From NCBI GenBank assembly GCA_037447655.1, contig JBBHKE010000864.1, forward strand, positions 130,055 through 192,679: a stretch of 62,625 bases of DNA, read 5' to 3'. The notes under the pieces are model-generated. The model was not told where the DNA came from and made no database searches. It saw only the letters and a program-made list of their open reading frames with translations. This DNA is from Zygnema cylindricum (Eukaryota > Streptophyta > Zygnematophyceae > Zygnematales > Zygnemataceae). This document shows, one piece after another, positions 53,140 to 62,625 of this stretch. The position numbers were made by a program, and so were the translations under genes. Positions within the stretch are counted from its first letter, which is position 1. Every line of letters begins with the position of its first letter.

Positions 53140-54160
53140 GAGTTGCTAGATGGGAAGAAAGGCAATAAAAGCAAAATGGGTATTGAAGAACAAAACATGT
53201 TCGTCCGGTGAAGTGATCAAGTACAAAGCCAAATTGGTTTGTAAGGGCTTTCAACAAAAAAAGGGAGTGAACTATCTAGAAACCTATGTTCCGTCGTAGA
53301 ATTGATTCACTGCACATGATTGTTTCCTGTTTGTTGCCTTGCATCAGCTGGTAGAAAACACAATGATTGTGGCCTTGGTAGCAGCTGGTAGGGAACACAT
53401 CTATCAAATAGATATCGAGACAAATTTTCTCATTAGTGATCTAGCGGAGGAAGTTCAAATGAAAGTTCTGAAGGGAGTGACTGCAAAACTCAGTATAGTG
53501 TGGCGGTTACGGAAATTGTTGTGTGGTTTAAAGCTGGTGTAAGGACCTGGTATTTGCGACTATATAAGGTATTGACAAATTCCGTTTTTGCGAGAACAAT
53601 TTGACTTCCGGTCTTTACTTGAAGTTTGTAGGCTAGGATCAAATTATCTTTTCTATTTATGTGGATAATTTGACGATGATAGCAGTTCGGATCGCATTAA
53701 TGAAACAAGAAATATTTGGGTCAACATTTTAAGGTTACGGATATAGGAGAGGTGACACATATTTTGGAATTGAGGTTATTTCGGTATGCTTCGGAAAGTC
53801 TTTATGTTAAGTGAGGAGCAATCCTGTAAGAAGGTGTTAGCGCGGTTCTCAATGACCTGTTGCACTTCTCAATGACTGATGCTTAGCCGATTCTGACTCC
53901 TTTACATCCAAAAGTTTAGCTTTGCAAGACGGGGATCTTTAGACATTAGATATCCCGTACAAAGAGGCAATCGACTACATGATGTACATGAGTACAGGGA
54001 CAAGGCCAAATATTTTTGATGTAGTTTCAATTGTCAGCTGATATTGTCAACCGAAAAATATTCGTTATAAGGCAGTGGAGAGAATCTTCTGGTTCTTGGT
54101 TGGAACGTTGAGTATCGGTGAGGTGTTTCAATCGACTGGCAAATTGGATTGTTACGGCTA
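53140..54160 (+). pseudogene. Dead Ty1/copia RT fragment (Copia-2)
   Basis: Frames changed by many stops read KAKWVLKNK, YKAKLVCKGFQQKKGVNYLET, DIETNFLISDLAEEVQM (RT block), LLCGLK, and then AIDYMMYMSTGTRPNIFDVV. These are consecutive landmarks of copia RT with intervening decay. No LTRs recognised. It lies in LRR intron 2. Confidence 0.8.
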
Positions 54161-55080
54161 GTGTGATACAAATTGTATAAAAAACCAGTGTAAACCACCT
54201 CACTATCAAATCACAAATCATCGAATAAGTTTTTTGAAAAGTATGATTTATAAAAGGATCCAATATACAGATAGTCCACCGACATAATACCAGGTAGATG
54301 ACATCTTTCTTTCAACTAACTTGGTCTTTCATTGAACTTTATATGTCCGATCCAAATAAGTCGGCAGCGCTCTGTCGTACGTGACCCTGTTACTCAACGT
54401 TGGCCGAGCGTTTTTTGGACCTTTTAGGTCACCACACTGAAAACAAGCGATGACAGGTGGGCAGACATCATCCCTATTTAAGAATTTGCCCAAATGTCTC
54501 GACGCTTGAAGAGAAATTCAGCTTGGAATTGCTAATTATGGAAATTGTCACCCTCCGAACTTTACAATCTGATCAAAAGGTAGACCGTGTCCATAGCCTG
54601 TGGAAGTATTGGCCATTATAGGCATAAGAAATGATTGAACGTATTAAACATAGAAACTGACACCGAGGAAAGGTTTTGATTGGCGATCTTATCCGAGACG
54701 AAATAAAATTGACACAAGCGTTTGGGATAGAGGGGACATGACCTGTATCGTAGATGTACAAAGACAGGTCAGAGGAATTCTTATGAATACTCGAGATTTT
54801 TTTTTCAGATTAAATCTACTTTAGAGCTTGCTCTACTTTCAATATCGAATGAGAAAATCTGGAGAATTTCGTAGAGGTAATCTTCGTGCATCTTCGAATT
54901 TACTAAGGTGCAGTTATCAACTAGAATAGGTTCAAAAGGATAAGATGATTAACATTCATAATTAGGTCGCAAAAATAGACTAAAGAAGTGAAAATGATGA
55001 CAAACAAGAGCTGTAAACAGAAAAAAAAAATCGTAGCATAAAACCTATAAAGCGCAACAAAGACGATTACTTGAACAGAA
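54161..55080. other. LRR intron 2, no feature recognised
   Basis: AT-rich. Short open frames on the minus strand (54027-54263, 54573-54761, 54921-55184) have no recognisable domain. Confidence 0.4.
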
Positions 55081-55448
55081 TGGAGGGATGGAATGAGAGA
55101 GCACGGCTGGAGAGGGTTTAAAAAGAGGGGATAAAGAGGGGATGAGGGGGGATGGGAGGATAAAAAAGGTAGTTTGATGAACAAAGGAAATGGGTGTGGA
55201 AGTCTAGATATGTTAGGACTAGATTAGAGGAGGGTGAAAAACAGAGGGCGAAGAGGGAAACAAAGGTCTCGTTTGGCAACAAAGAGAAGGATGCAAATAC
55301 CTCTTTGGCATGTGTAAGATGGGGGAAGAGGGGATGGAAGGGGAAGAGAATAGTAATCGTTTAATGACCAATAGGTAGGGGGCGGAAACATCTTTTTGGG
55401 TATGTAAGACAGGGATCTCGTCCAACGCCCTATGGATTGGGGTTGCAG

Positions 55449-55520
55449 AAATCTAAAAGAAAAGGAGCTGAAAGGGAGTATTGCAAAGGAGATTGGCAAC
55501 CTCACATCTTTGCTTCATTT
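55449..55520 (+). CDS. LRR receptor-type gene, exon 3 (one 72-bp LRR)
   Basis: Exactly 72 bp between acceptor GGTTGCAG (55448) and donor GTGAGT (55521). Joined to exon 2 it reads RVNLKEKELKGSIAKEIGN, then LTSLLH(L): one plant LRR (LxLxxxxLxGxIPxxIGxLxxLxxL) with Ala for Pro. The phase (2 in, 2 out) is that of plant LRR exons. Confidence 0.85.
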
Positions 55521-57370
55521 GTGAGTGAAAACTGGAAAGGGTTACAAATCTCATGCGCTAAAGAAAAAGATAAATGTATGAGTAAAATACATTATATAAT
55601 TGAAAAGAAAACTGTAACTGTATTTTACCTTCATTTTTTCTTCTATCCTTTAGTTTTAGTTTATCAGAATGGCATATGAAGGGGAGTGGAGGGAGGCTGA
55701 TTATTGATAGGATCGATTTCACGTAGGAGTGCACACAAGCATAAGCTCTCAAACACACTTACAAACATAACACTCACACAGAAAAATATACCACAAAACA
55801 GTTTTTAGTTCTCAGCCAAATAAACTTGTAATAAGCGGAAGCAATTTTTCTTCTCTCTTACACTTTTCCTCTTTCAAGACTCCACTCAAAAAACTAAAAT
55901 AAAACTCGCAAGTAACGGCCCACCAGACCAAATTAATCTAACTTAGTCCTGAGACACGAAATGATATTTATACCTACTGAAAACATATTAGAAGACAAAA
56001 ATGTATCACTAACCGACAAATATATGAATAAATATTTAAGTGCGCCCAAGAATGTGTGTATAATTCGAACGAGAATTTAAATACTCATGTGAAAATAATA
56101 GACATAAGGTAATGAATCGAAACAAGGCACTCTCTCAAACACAACCGATTCGCACATTATTTTTTTATTTTCTAATGTACCTTTTTTTCCCTTCTTAGGA
56201 AAGCAAACTGTGTAATTTTTAAGGGTTTGTTTGCTTTTAGAAGTCACTATAGACTGTCTATTCGCTTAGAAAAATCCGTGTTTGGGGGATAAAATTACAA
56301 ATTTTTTTATACTGTGCGCCTCCACTTCAGGAATTGAGAAAGGTTAAGAGGAAAAAGGAGTCTGGGGTCAAAAGCGTTTATCTTAAAGAGTAATCATCAA
56401 CATCATTTTATTATTATTAATTCTTATAATTTAATGGTGTTTTAAAAATCAAACACTTCATTCGATCTTGGGGTAAACATTTCATTTAAAAAAAAAATGG
56501 GGCTTAAATCCATTGGAATCCAACAAAGTCATTTTATTTTTCCTTAATTTTAAAGTAGGTATGAAAACTTTAATACGATGGCTTCGATGTTTTCGTAATG
56601 ATGGTCTCTTGAGAACCTTTTTTCTTTTTTTTAAAGGGGCAATTATTTAATATGTATTCCGTTGGAAACAAATGAAAATTTACGTCTAGTTTTGAAAAAC
56701 TCCTGGCTTCAGCAAGTGATTGGATTTTTCAATTTCCATAAAAATGTTATTGACATTTTTGGTTGAAAAAAATATCCCGAAAGGTTAAATTTGCCAAACT
56801 AGCGTGGATAAGTGAAATAGTCATCATTTTGTTTTCCTTAGAACCAAAATGTTAAACGGACAGCACATTTTTACTATTTTTCTTTTGCAAGATTAAATTA
56901 TAACATCCAATGTGTTTTCTCAAAGTGAAAGGAATATAACAATTGCACGTGTATAAATATGTAAATTCCATGATGGAATTAAAAAAATATTCTTATTTGC
57001 ACTTCTTGTAAAACTTGTTATCAATACATTTATCACTATGTAATCGATGAGGTTGACGAATCGAGTTGCTTTGTCTTTTTAAATTCTTATTATTTAATTG
57101 CCTATGTAAATACAAACTATGCCATGCGATCTTATGTTATGCAATTTAATTTGTAAAAAGAGAGGGGCGGGGTCGAATCCATAAGGAACAATATCCATTT
57201 CAAAATCTTGTTTCTTAGTTTTTTTGCGTGCGTTGTTTTACAGAAGGCTTTCATATATACTTATCAAGAATCCATACCCAATTTGTTTTGGTGTATAACC
57301 TTCAAGCTCATAATAATTGGGAGGCGTTTGTGTGGGACCCTTTGGTGGGGTGGGGATTTTGGCACCACAG
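55521..57370. other. LRR intron 3
   Basis: 1,850 bp, AT-rich. TTGATAGGATCGAT at 55704 resembles the Copia-3 LTR end and may be a remnant. I looked for further 72-bp LRR exons and saw none, and the phases do not need any. Confidence 0.5.
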
Positions 57371-57442
57371 AGATCTATCTAAAAACCAATTGAGTGGAAA
57401 CATTCCATCGTCCATCGAATTCCTGATAAACCTCCAATTTTT
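57371..57442 (+). CDS. LRR receptor-type gene, exon 4 (one 72-bp LRR)
   Basis: Exactly 72 bp between acceptor GGCACCACAG (57370) and donor GTGAGG (57443). It reads DLSKNQLSGNIPSSIEFL, then INLQF(L), a perfect plant-type LRR continuing exon 3 in phase. The following intron is entered by Copia-3 62 bp downstream. Further LRRs, and any transmembrane or kinase part, would lie beyond the window. Confidence 0.9.
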
Positions 57443-58199
57443 GTGAGGCACTTGACACAATCCATTCAAAATTGTTTTTATAATCATGTTGATCCCTAAA
57501 TAGTTGGTAGGATTGATAACAATTCTCTTTCACTCAGATTGCGCAATTCAATCACATAAGCAAAAACATTCACATTAATTCACAAAAATTTAGCCAAACA
57601 TAATTGTATTAGGCCAAAGCTATTGTCTCATATAAAGGTTGTTTCTCTCACTCAAATTTCTATCCTCAATACTTATAAATGACTTCCTACAACAAAGAAC
57701 ACTATTCAGTACTGTATAACGGTGGCGGACCACTCAACGTTCTCCGACCTACCTCAGACGTTGATTACCAAACTATAAGACCAACTTCCAAACGACGAAG
57801 ACACAATTTCACCAAAACGAAATTGTGTGTTGGACCGGAGACTACTAAATACCGAGCACAAAATAACTTAATACATATGAAACAAACAATATAATACATA
57901 GAGCGAACACGACCGATACGCCGATTCACGCATTGCATCCTAAAATTTACCCTCTCAATATGGGAATCCACACAAATACATCATACTAACCCTATCTTAG
58001 GACGACCCTTCACACAGTAAAGTAACTTACGACATCATAGATCGCAACATTTACTATCCTGTCCGCTGGTTTTTCCACCGTAGGCACATAACTAAACTTC
58101 ACTTTTTAGCCGCCACTTTATCGCGAACAAAATGCCTCGCGATCCGTACATGGTTGTGTACTTTTGGAGTACGGGATATTTCACAAATGCCATCAAACT

Positions 58200-58815
58200 C
58201 ATACTATCCCAATGGATGGACCGAAACTCCCAACTCACATAACATCTCTTTTATCTATTCCAAAGCTTTTGTGGCATGGTACGATGGTAGTACTGAGCTT
58301 ACGTCAAATTCAAGGCCACTCTCGACTCAAGGCCACTGTCGGTTGTAGACGAGAACTCTCGGAGGTAGTTGCCCCACCAAATACAAAGGCACACCTGGAT
58401 GTAAAATTTTCGGAATTAAAATCCTTACCCCAACCTGTATCATAATATCCGTTTGGTGGGTTTGGGACCGAAAACCAAAGTCCCAAAGTCAAGACTTAAA
58501 ATCTTTTTCATGACCTTCTAATGTGACTTTTTCAAAAAGTGACAAAATCTACTCACAACTGAGACTGCCACAAAAATGTTGGGCGGAGTGGTAATGCTTA
58601 ACCATAAGAGGCGTCCAATCGCATCAGGTACAAAACTTTCTCGGCTTCTTGCTCCTCAAATTTCCGGTGCCTTAGTGTTTGAGTCTGAAGGTGTCGAAGC
58701 GATTGCGTCCGTCAAACCTCACCAACGCTTCCTTGCGATATTGCTCCTAGGTGAGCTTGATATCCCCCACATTCTCACGAATCACTTTGATCCCCAACAT
58801 ACCTCTTCTAAATGA
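58200..58815 (-). pseudogene. Copia-3 RT end and RNase H
   Basis: In changing frames: LGIKVIRENVGDIKLT (near 58790), AVSVVSRFCHFLKKSH, LVFGPKPTKRIL, CAFVFGGATTSESSRLQPTV and ALS (RNase H). Several stops and frameshifts. Confidence 0.75.
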
Positions 58816-59124
58816 GGAAACCTTAAAGTGTAAATCTAAGTACTTCACTTCTCAAATGTGCTCCAAAAATGTAGTTTCAACATAAAGTAATGAGAGTTGG
58901 TTACGTCTCCACCCTTCCGATTAAAAAAAAGTCTCATCTTCCCTCTTGTTTTGCGTTTGCTCCTACAAATAACCGTCATGTTTTTGTCCTTGGTTCTTTT
59001 TCACTTGAGATCCGCAACCTAGATTTTGATTTTTGAGAATCCCGAGTGTCTTGGGACGATCGAGAACGCAGAGTGCAATCACTACGAGAATTAATGTCAA
59101 TTCTGGATTTTTCCGAACCTCTTT

Positions 59125-59370
59125 TCACTTCCGACCTTCCTTTTTCGTTTGGACCAAAGATTCGAATTTGTCGTTGAAATCCAAATTCACACGTTTTGGG
59201 AACTCTTGCGATTCATTGTTATCATGAAATTTGAAATCCACCTTAGATCTCATTGAAAACTTCATCGCCGATTTCAAATCCTTATGAAAGGTGACGTTGT
59301 AGGATTTCATCACAATATTCCTCGCCAGATCATACACTTGATACAAGTTTCCCTGTGAGCTAAAGCCCAC
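59125..59370 (-). pseudogene. Copia-3 integrase C-terminal end
   Basis: GFSSQGNLYQVYDLARNIVM followed by KSYNVTFHKD matches the copia integrase end (G-Y-x-KxYRxxDxxxxKVxxSRDVxFxE). Confidence 0.8.
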
Positions 59371-60075
59371 AGAAATTCCCGTCTAATGCGACACAGCGAA
59401 TTTTATTTTTCGCTTGTTATAATCCACGTAAACGATCGCGGCGAAATTTTCTTTTTGTTTGTTATGATCCACATAAACGATCACGCGAGAGTCCCAATGC
59501 TGACGTGAGAACCATTGACACCCGTCCTTTCCACAAGTAATGAGTCTAGTCCCTGTAGAACAAAGTTTGTCTCTGGTTATAAATGTTGATTGTTATGAGA
59601 ATCGTGTCGCCCCATCAAAGTTGTTGTGCCAGCGTTGAGAATCAGTTCGCTAGGAGAATACTGTCGCCCCATAGGAAGTTGTTTAACCACTGTTGAGAAT
59701 CGTAGAATGAACCATCTCCTGTAGAGTCCGCTTCTTCCGTTTAATGACTCCATTAGAATCCAATGAATGAGGGTCAATTATTTCAATCTGTGACTCCATT
59801 AGACTTCAGTGAATAACGGGCAGTAAAACTCGTGCCTTAGTCCCCACCGCAGACATGCCTCATAGTCCCCACTGTGGACCGCTTACAATCCCCATTGTGG
59901 ACTGCTTACAGAACCCTCAAACACAACAAATTCTCCCCCCATTGTCAAGCCAACCTGCTTTCAACATTAATTCCCACTGTCGCTCGACCATCACATTCCA
60001 CTCATTAAACATCTCAAATGCATCGTTTTGTTTTTCGGTAAATAAACCCTTGATCTCCAAAGTAGTCACCCAAAA

Positions 60076-60375
60076 TCACAAAAATATATAGGTTACTCTC
60101 CAAACTTCTGGGCATTTGCATGTCCACAAAGATCGACATGTACCAGCGCCGAAAGATGTTGAGCTCAGTACTTGACATCTTTTACGAGATGGAGTTTTCG
60201 AATTTAGTGCCCTGACGACATCCTCCATATCCATTAACCTTCTCGACGGATGCGACAAAAAAAAACCAAAAACACACGAGTTCTGTATCATCCGGCTTAA
60301 ATTTTCCTTAGATGCATGACACACTGCACGGTGCCACAAACTGAGGCCCCCTTTCATTTCAAAAGTTTGGTTCAA
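60076..60375 (-). pseudogene. Copia-3 integrase zinc domain
   Basis: LSLWHRAVCHASKENLSRMI is the GAG-pre-integrase motif (LWHxRLGHxSxxxLxxM) with one change (Cys-His for Gly-His). The catalytic core between 59400 and 60000 is too broken to trace. Confidence 0.8.
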
Positions 60376-60528
60376 AATGCCTATAGATTGGGCCTTGCCT
60401 TTTAAGTACCCCTGGGTCTGTCAGTTTTGCATTGGGTCAATCACTAATCCTTCAGCGACCAGTTTCCCATTTTTGCTAAGTGTTTCAACTGATAAGACTC
60501 CGTGTGCAAATGCACTCATTGAATTTGC

Positions 60529-60733
60529 TACACCGCTAATCGTTATTAATGTTAAAGATTTATTAGTGTTAATGCGAAATTAGAATTAACAATACTAATT
60601 TAGTGCAAGGAGACGTGGCAGATTGTAGTCCACGTCCTTCAAATAATGTTGTTAACTCTATTTTGTGCTTTTTGGTCAAAAAAAGCCGCGACCGAATTAG
60701 TGTTATTGACACTAATAACGATTAGCGGTGTAG
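60529..60733. mobile_element. TA-flanked MITE, copy 3 (short), inside Copia-3
   Basis: 201 bp between TA dinucleotides. The inverted ends CACCGCTAATCGTTATTA are perfect for 18 bp and related for longer. It is inserted in the decayed copia. Confidence 0.85.
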
Positions 60734-60739
60734 ATGCTC

Positions 60740-62043
60740 ATGAGGTTCACAGAACCATCCGGAATGTAAAGTGTGTTGTGTAACCTAGAATCCTAAACGA
60801 GCTCGTTACCATACCCATCCTATGTTCGTTAGTCCAATCGAACTGTGAAAAGTACATGGCTGTTAGCCACAATGATCCTTTTTAGTACCGTAAGGCCCTC
60901 ATGTCATCAAATTGTACAAACGTGATGTGACGCACCCGTATCGATAATCAACTCTCTTTCACTCTTCTCATGACAACTCTAAAAATCTGAGGTCAACCTC
61001 AAGAATGCAAAAGTTTGGTCGTCACCAATATTATTTTTCACATTCCTTAAACTTCCTCTACGAATCACAACCACCGCCCCTTTTGCGAGCCAGCCACGGT
61101 CACCTTCATCCACGGCCTCTTTTGAAACTAGCCCTTATTATAACATTGTGAAATGATGTGCCCTAGAGCCCGTAGTACTCACACTATTGGTCCTTGTTGC
61201 AACAATTTGCCAATAAGTGCCCGAGATGTACGCACTTGTAGCATGTTACACTACTTAGGTCCTTCTGGACTTTGGGAGTACCACCCTGTTCCTTACTCAT
61301 GCCATGACCTGTTTATTATTTGTTTATGCTGTGCTGCGACCTCTTGGAGCACCTTTACTATCCCCTCTGCAGCGGAGTAGTTAACCTCCGCGGTTTCAAC
61401 AAAGATTACATTTAAATTTCCTTTCTAACAGAATCTCTTTCAAGTTTACGAGTTTGTTTGGCAGCGCATTTTTGAAAAATGAGACCTTATCCGTTTCCTT
61501 TATGACTCGACCATGATTGACTAAATCTTCATTTTATTATTGTATCTTTTAACTCCATCATCTATCGACTCGTTAGACTCAATTTCAAATCGTATAAAAT
61601 CCTGAAACACATGTTGTCTCTTGTTTTTTACACCTTTCTCCAACTAGTTTTCCAATGCCGTTCAACACACGTGCGAAGTGTGATGGCTCAGAAAGTGGTC
61701 ATGGACTGATCTGGTTCGATTTTGCATGCGACTTGTGGTTGCCGTGATGTCTTTCAGTTGCCACAAATTTTGTGCCTTAAGATCTGCCGTTTTTTTTCTT
61801 TACTGCTCCTCTCTCTCTCTCTCACTCTCTCACTCTCTTTCTCTTCCCCTCTCTCTCCCTCTCTCTCTCCCTTCTTCCCTCTCGCTCCCTCTCTTTTCCT
61901 CTCTCTCTCCCTCTATCCCCCCACAATCTTCCAAAGCCGTTTCAAAACGAGCTGCCCACAGTTGTACTTCTTCGAGACTGCATAGTTTGAGCTGTTAAAG
62001 AGAACTGTTTCTCGGACTTCTCGAAGCTCTCCTCGCACTCTAG
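60740..62043. other. Copia-3 interior, unresolved (protease/Gag region)
   Basis: By position this should hold the protease and Gag C-terminus on the minus strand, but stops are too frequent for me to identify them. A CT-rich microsatellite is at 61806-61920. Confidence 0.4.
61806..61920. repeat. CT-rich microsatellite
   Basis: Imperfect (CTCTCT/CCCT)n. Open frames across it are low complexity. Confidence 0.9.
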
Positions 62044-62283
62044 TCATTTGTCGAAATTCGAATGGTCATTTTCAACCTTTTGTTTCCCTTTACGAATTCT
62101 TTCTTTATTTGCATATTCTCCGTCGCTTTCAAAACTATCACCACCCACACTGGGATCCGGCTCCTCTTTCACAGGTTTCTTGCCTCTCTTCTCTCGTTTC
62201 TCAAAATGAACCTTTCTTTCCATATAACGAATCATATGTTCGGATAATTCGAAGCTGATTATTTGAATTTCTTGCTCCTTCAA
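62044..62283 (-). pseudogene. Copia-3 Gag remnant (charged region)
   Basis: 79 codons, Lys/Glu-rich (ERKVHFEKREKRGKKPVKEE), in the position of Gag. No diagnostic motif, so assignment rests on context. Confidence 0.4.
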
Positions 62284-62540
62284 ATCGTTGGGTTAGTAGG
62301 AATTGATGCTTCTTCTTGAGCTCCACATGCCACAGAAGTTGAGACGGCTTTTCACTAAGCTCTCTCAACTACTCTTCGGGGAACGGAATTTCTTCTGAAG
62401 GCTCCCAAAAATTTCGCAAACCCGTCAATGGAGGTGTCGATCTCTTCTTCCCCTCCCATCTCTCTAGCAACCTCACACTATTGGAGGACTAAGCCTCTTC
62501 AATACCAATTGATAGGATCGATAACAGTTTTTTTTTACTC

Positions 62541-62593
<53 letters not shown>
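62541..62593. repeat. Poly-T tract of about 53 bases
   Basis: A long T homopolymer in the Copia-3 LTR end; possibly over- or under-called in sequencing. Confidence 0.9.
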
Positions 62594-62596
<3 letters not shown>

Positions 62597-62625
62597 TCAA
62601 CTCATTGAAATTCAATGAAACATGA

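Larger units (their letters stand above)
57505..62625 (-). mobile_element. Copia-3: decayed Ty1/copia element, 5' end outside window
   Basis: Minus-strand order from right to left: Gag remnant, integrase zinc domain, integrase end, RT, RNase H. The LTR-internal junction at the right reads, in element sense, CTATCA then ATTGGTATTGAAGAGG, an initiator-Met-like primer site. TGATAGGATCGATAACA (62510) and TGGTAGGATTGATAACA (57505) are the matching LTR ends. The right LTR runs off the window. Confidence 0.75.

Noticed and set aside
62541-62593. Poly-T as the tail of a minus-strand LINE or SINE
   Set aside because: It lies just inside the recognisable Copia-3 LTR end, and no LINE or SINE body is adjacent.

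Overview
This is a nuclear eukaryotic window, most likely from the green-plant lineage (a streptophyte alga or another early-diverging plant). The grounds are a leucine-rich-repeat receptor-type gene split into exact 72-bp exons, plant-style Ty1/copia and chromodomain Ty3/gypsy elements, G-box rich sequence, and a Ty3-type element carrying a cytosine-5 DNA methyltransferase. As far as I recall, methyltransferase-bearing retrotransposons have been published only from charophyte algae and dinoflagellates. The species cannot be fixed from the sequence. Coding exons are GC-rich islands in AT-rich, repeat-dominated DNA; most of the window is transposon.

Layout. 1-6.8 kb: AT-rich DNA with a TA-flanked MITE, PIF/Harbinger-like TIR elements and an assembly gap. 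6.8-8.4 kb: first exon of a plastid-type M16 metallopeptidase on the minus strand, with telomere-like repeats in its intron and a 25-bp minisatellite upstream. 8.6-18.1 kb: Harbinger-like MITEs, one holding a complete 7.9-kb chromovirus (Gypsy-1) with GAGAG target duplications. 20.4-26.8 kb: a full-length but decayed minus-strand Ty1/copia element (Copia-1). 26.8-45.7 kb: another Harbinger-like MITE split by an 18-kb Ty3/gypsy-type element (Gypsy-2). Gypsy-2 encodes Gag with two zinc knuckles, protease, a cytosine-5 DNA methyltransferase, RT/RNase H, a tandemly duplicated integrase and a C-terminal PHD finger. A Gag-only terminal-repeat element (TR-GAG) is nested inside the duplicated integrase. 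45.7-49.3 kb: more MITEs. 49.9-57.4 kb: an LRR receptor-type gene on the plus strand (four exons visible) whose 4.8-kb second intron holds a minisatellite, a SINE pair and a dead copia fragment. 57.5 kb to the end: a decayed minus-strand copia (Copia-3) just downstream of the last visible LRR exon.

The main discovery is Gypsy-2. It combines a DNA-methylation writer (all C5-methyltransferase motifs, catalytic Pro-Cys-Gln) with a probable chromatin reader (PHD finger after the integrase). Its terminal repeats are arranged A1 ... B1-A2-B2, the split-direct-repeat layout otherwise associated with tyrosine-recombinase retrotransposons, although it has a DDE integrase and an apparent 5-bp target duplication. 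The methyltransferase frame is open for 386 codons while the adjoining Gag-protease frame carries 12 stops in about 978 codons.

Host genes seen are only the M16 peptidase exon and the LRR gene. Both are associated with minisatellites built from the same 12-bp motif in the same sense relative to the gene. No rRNA, canonical tRNA gene or CRISPR array was seen.
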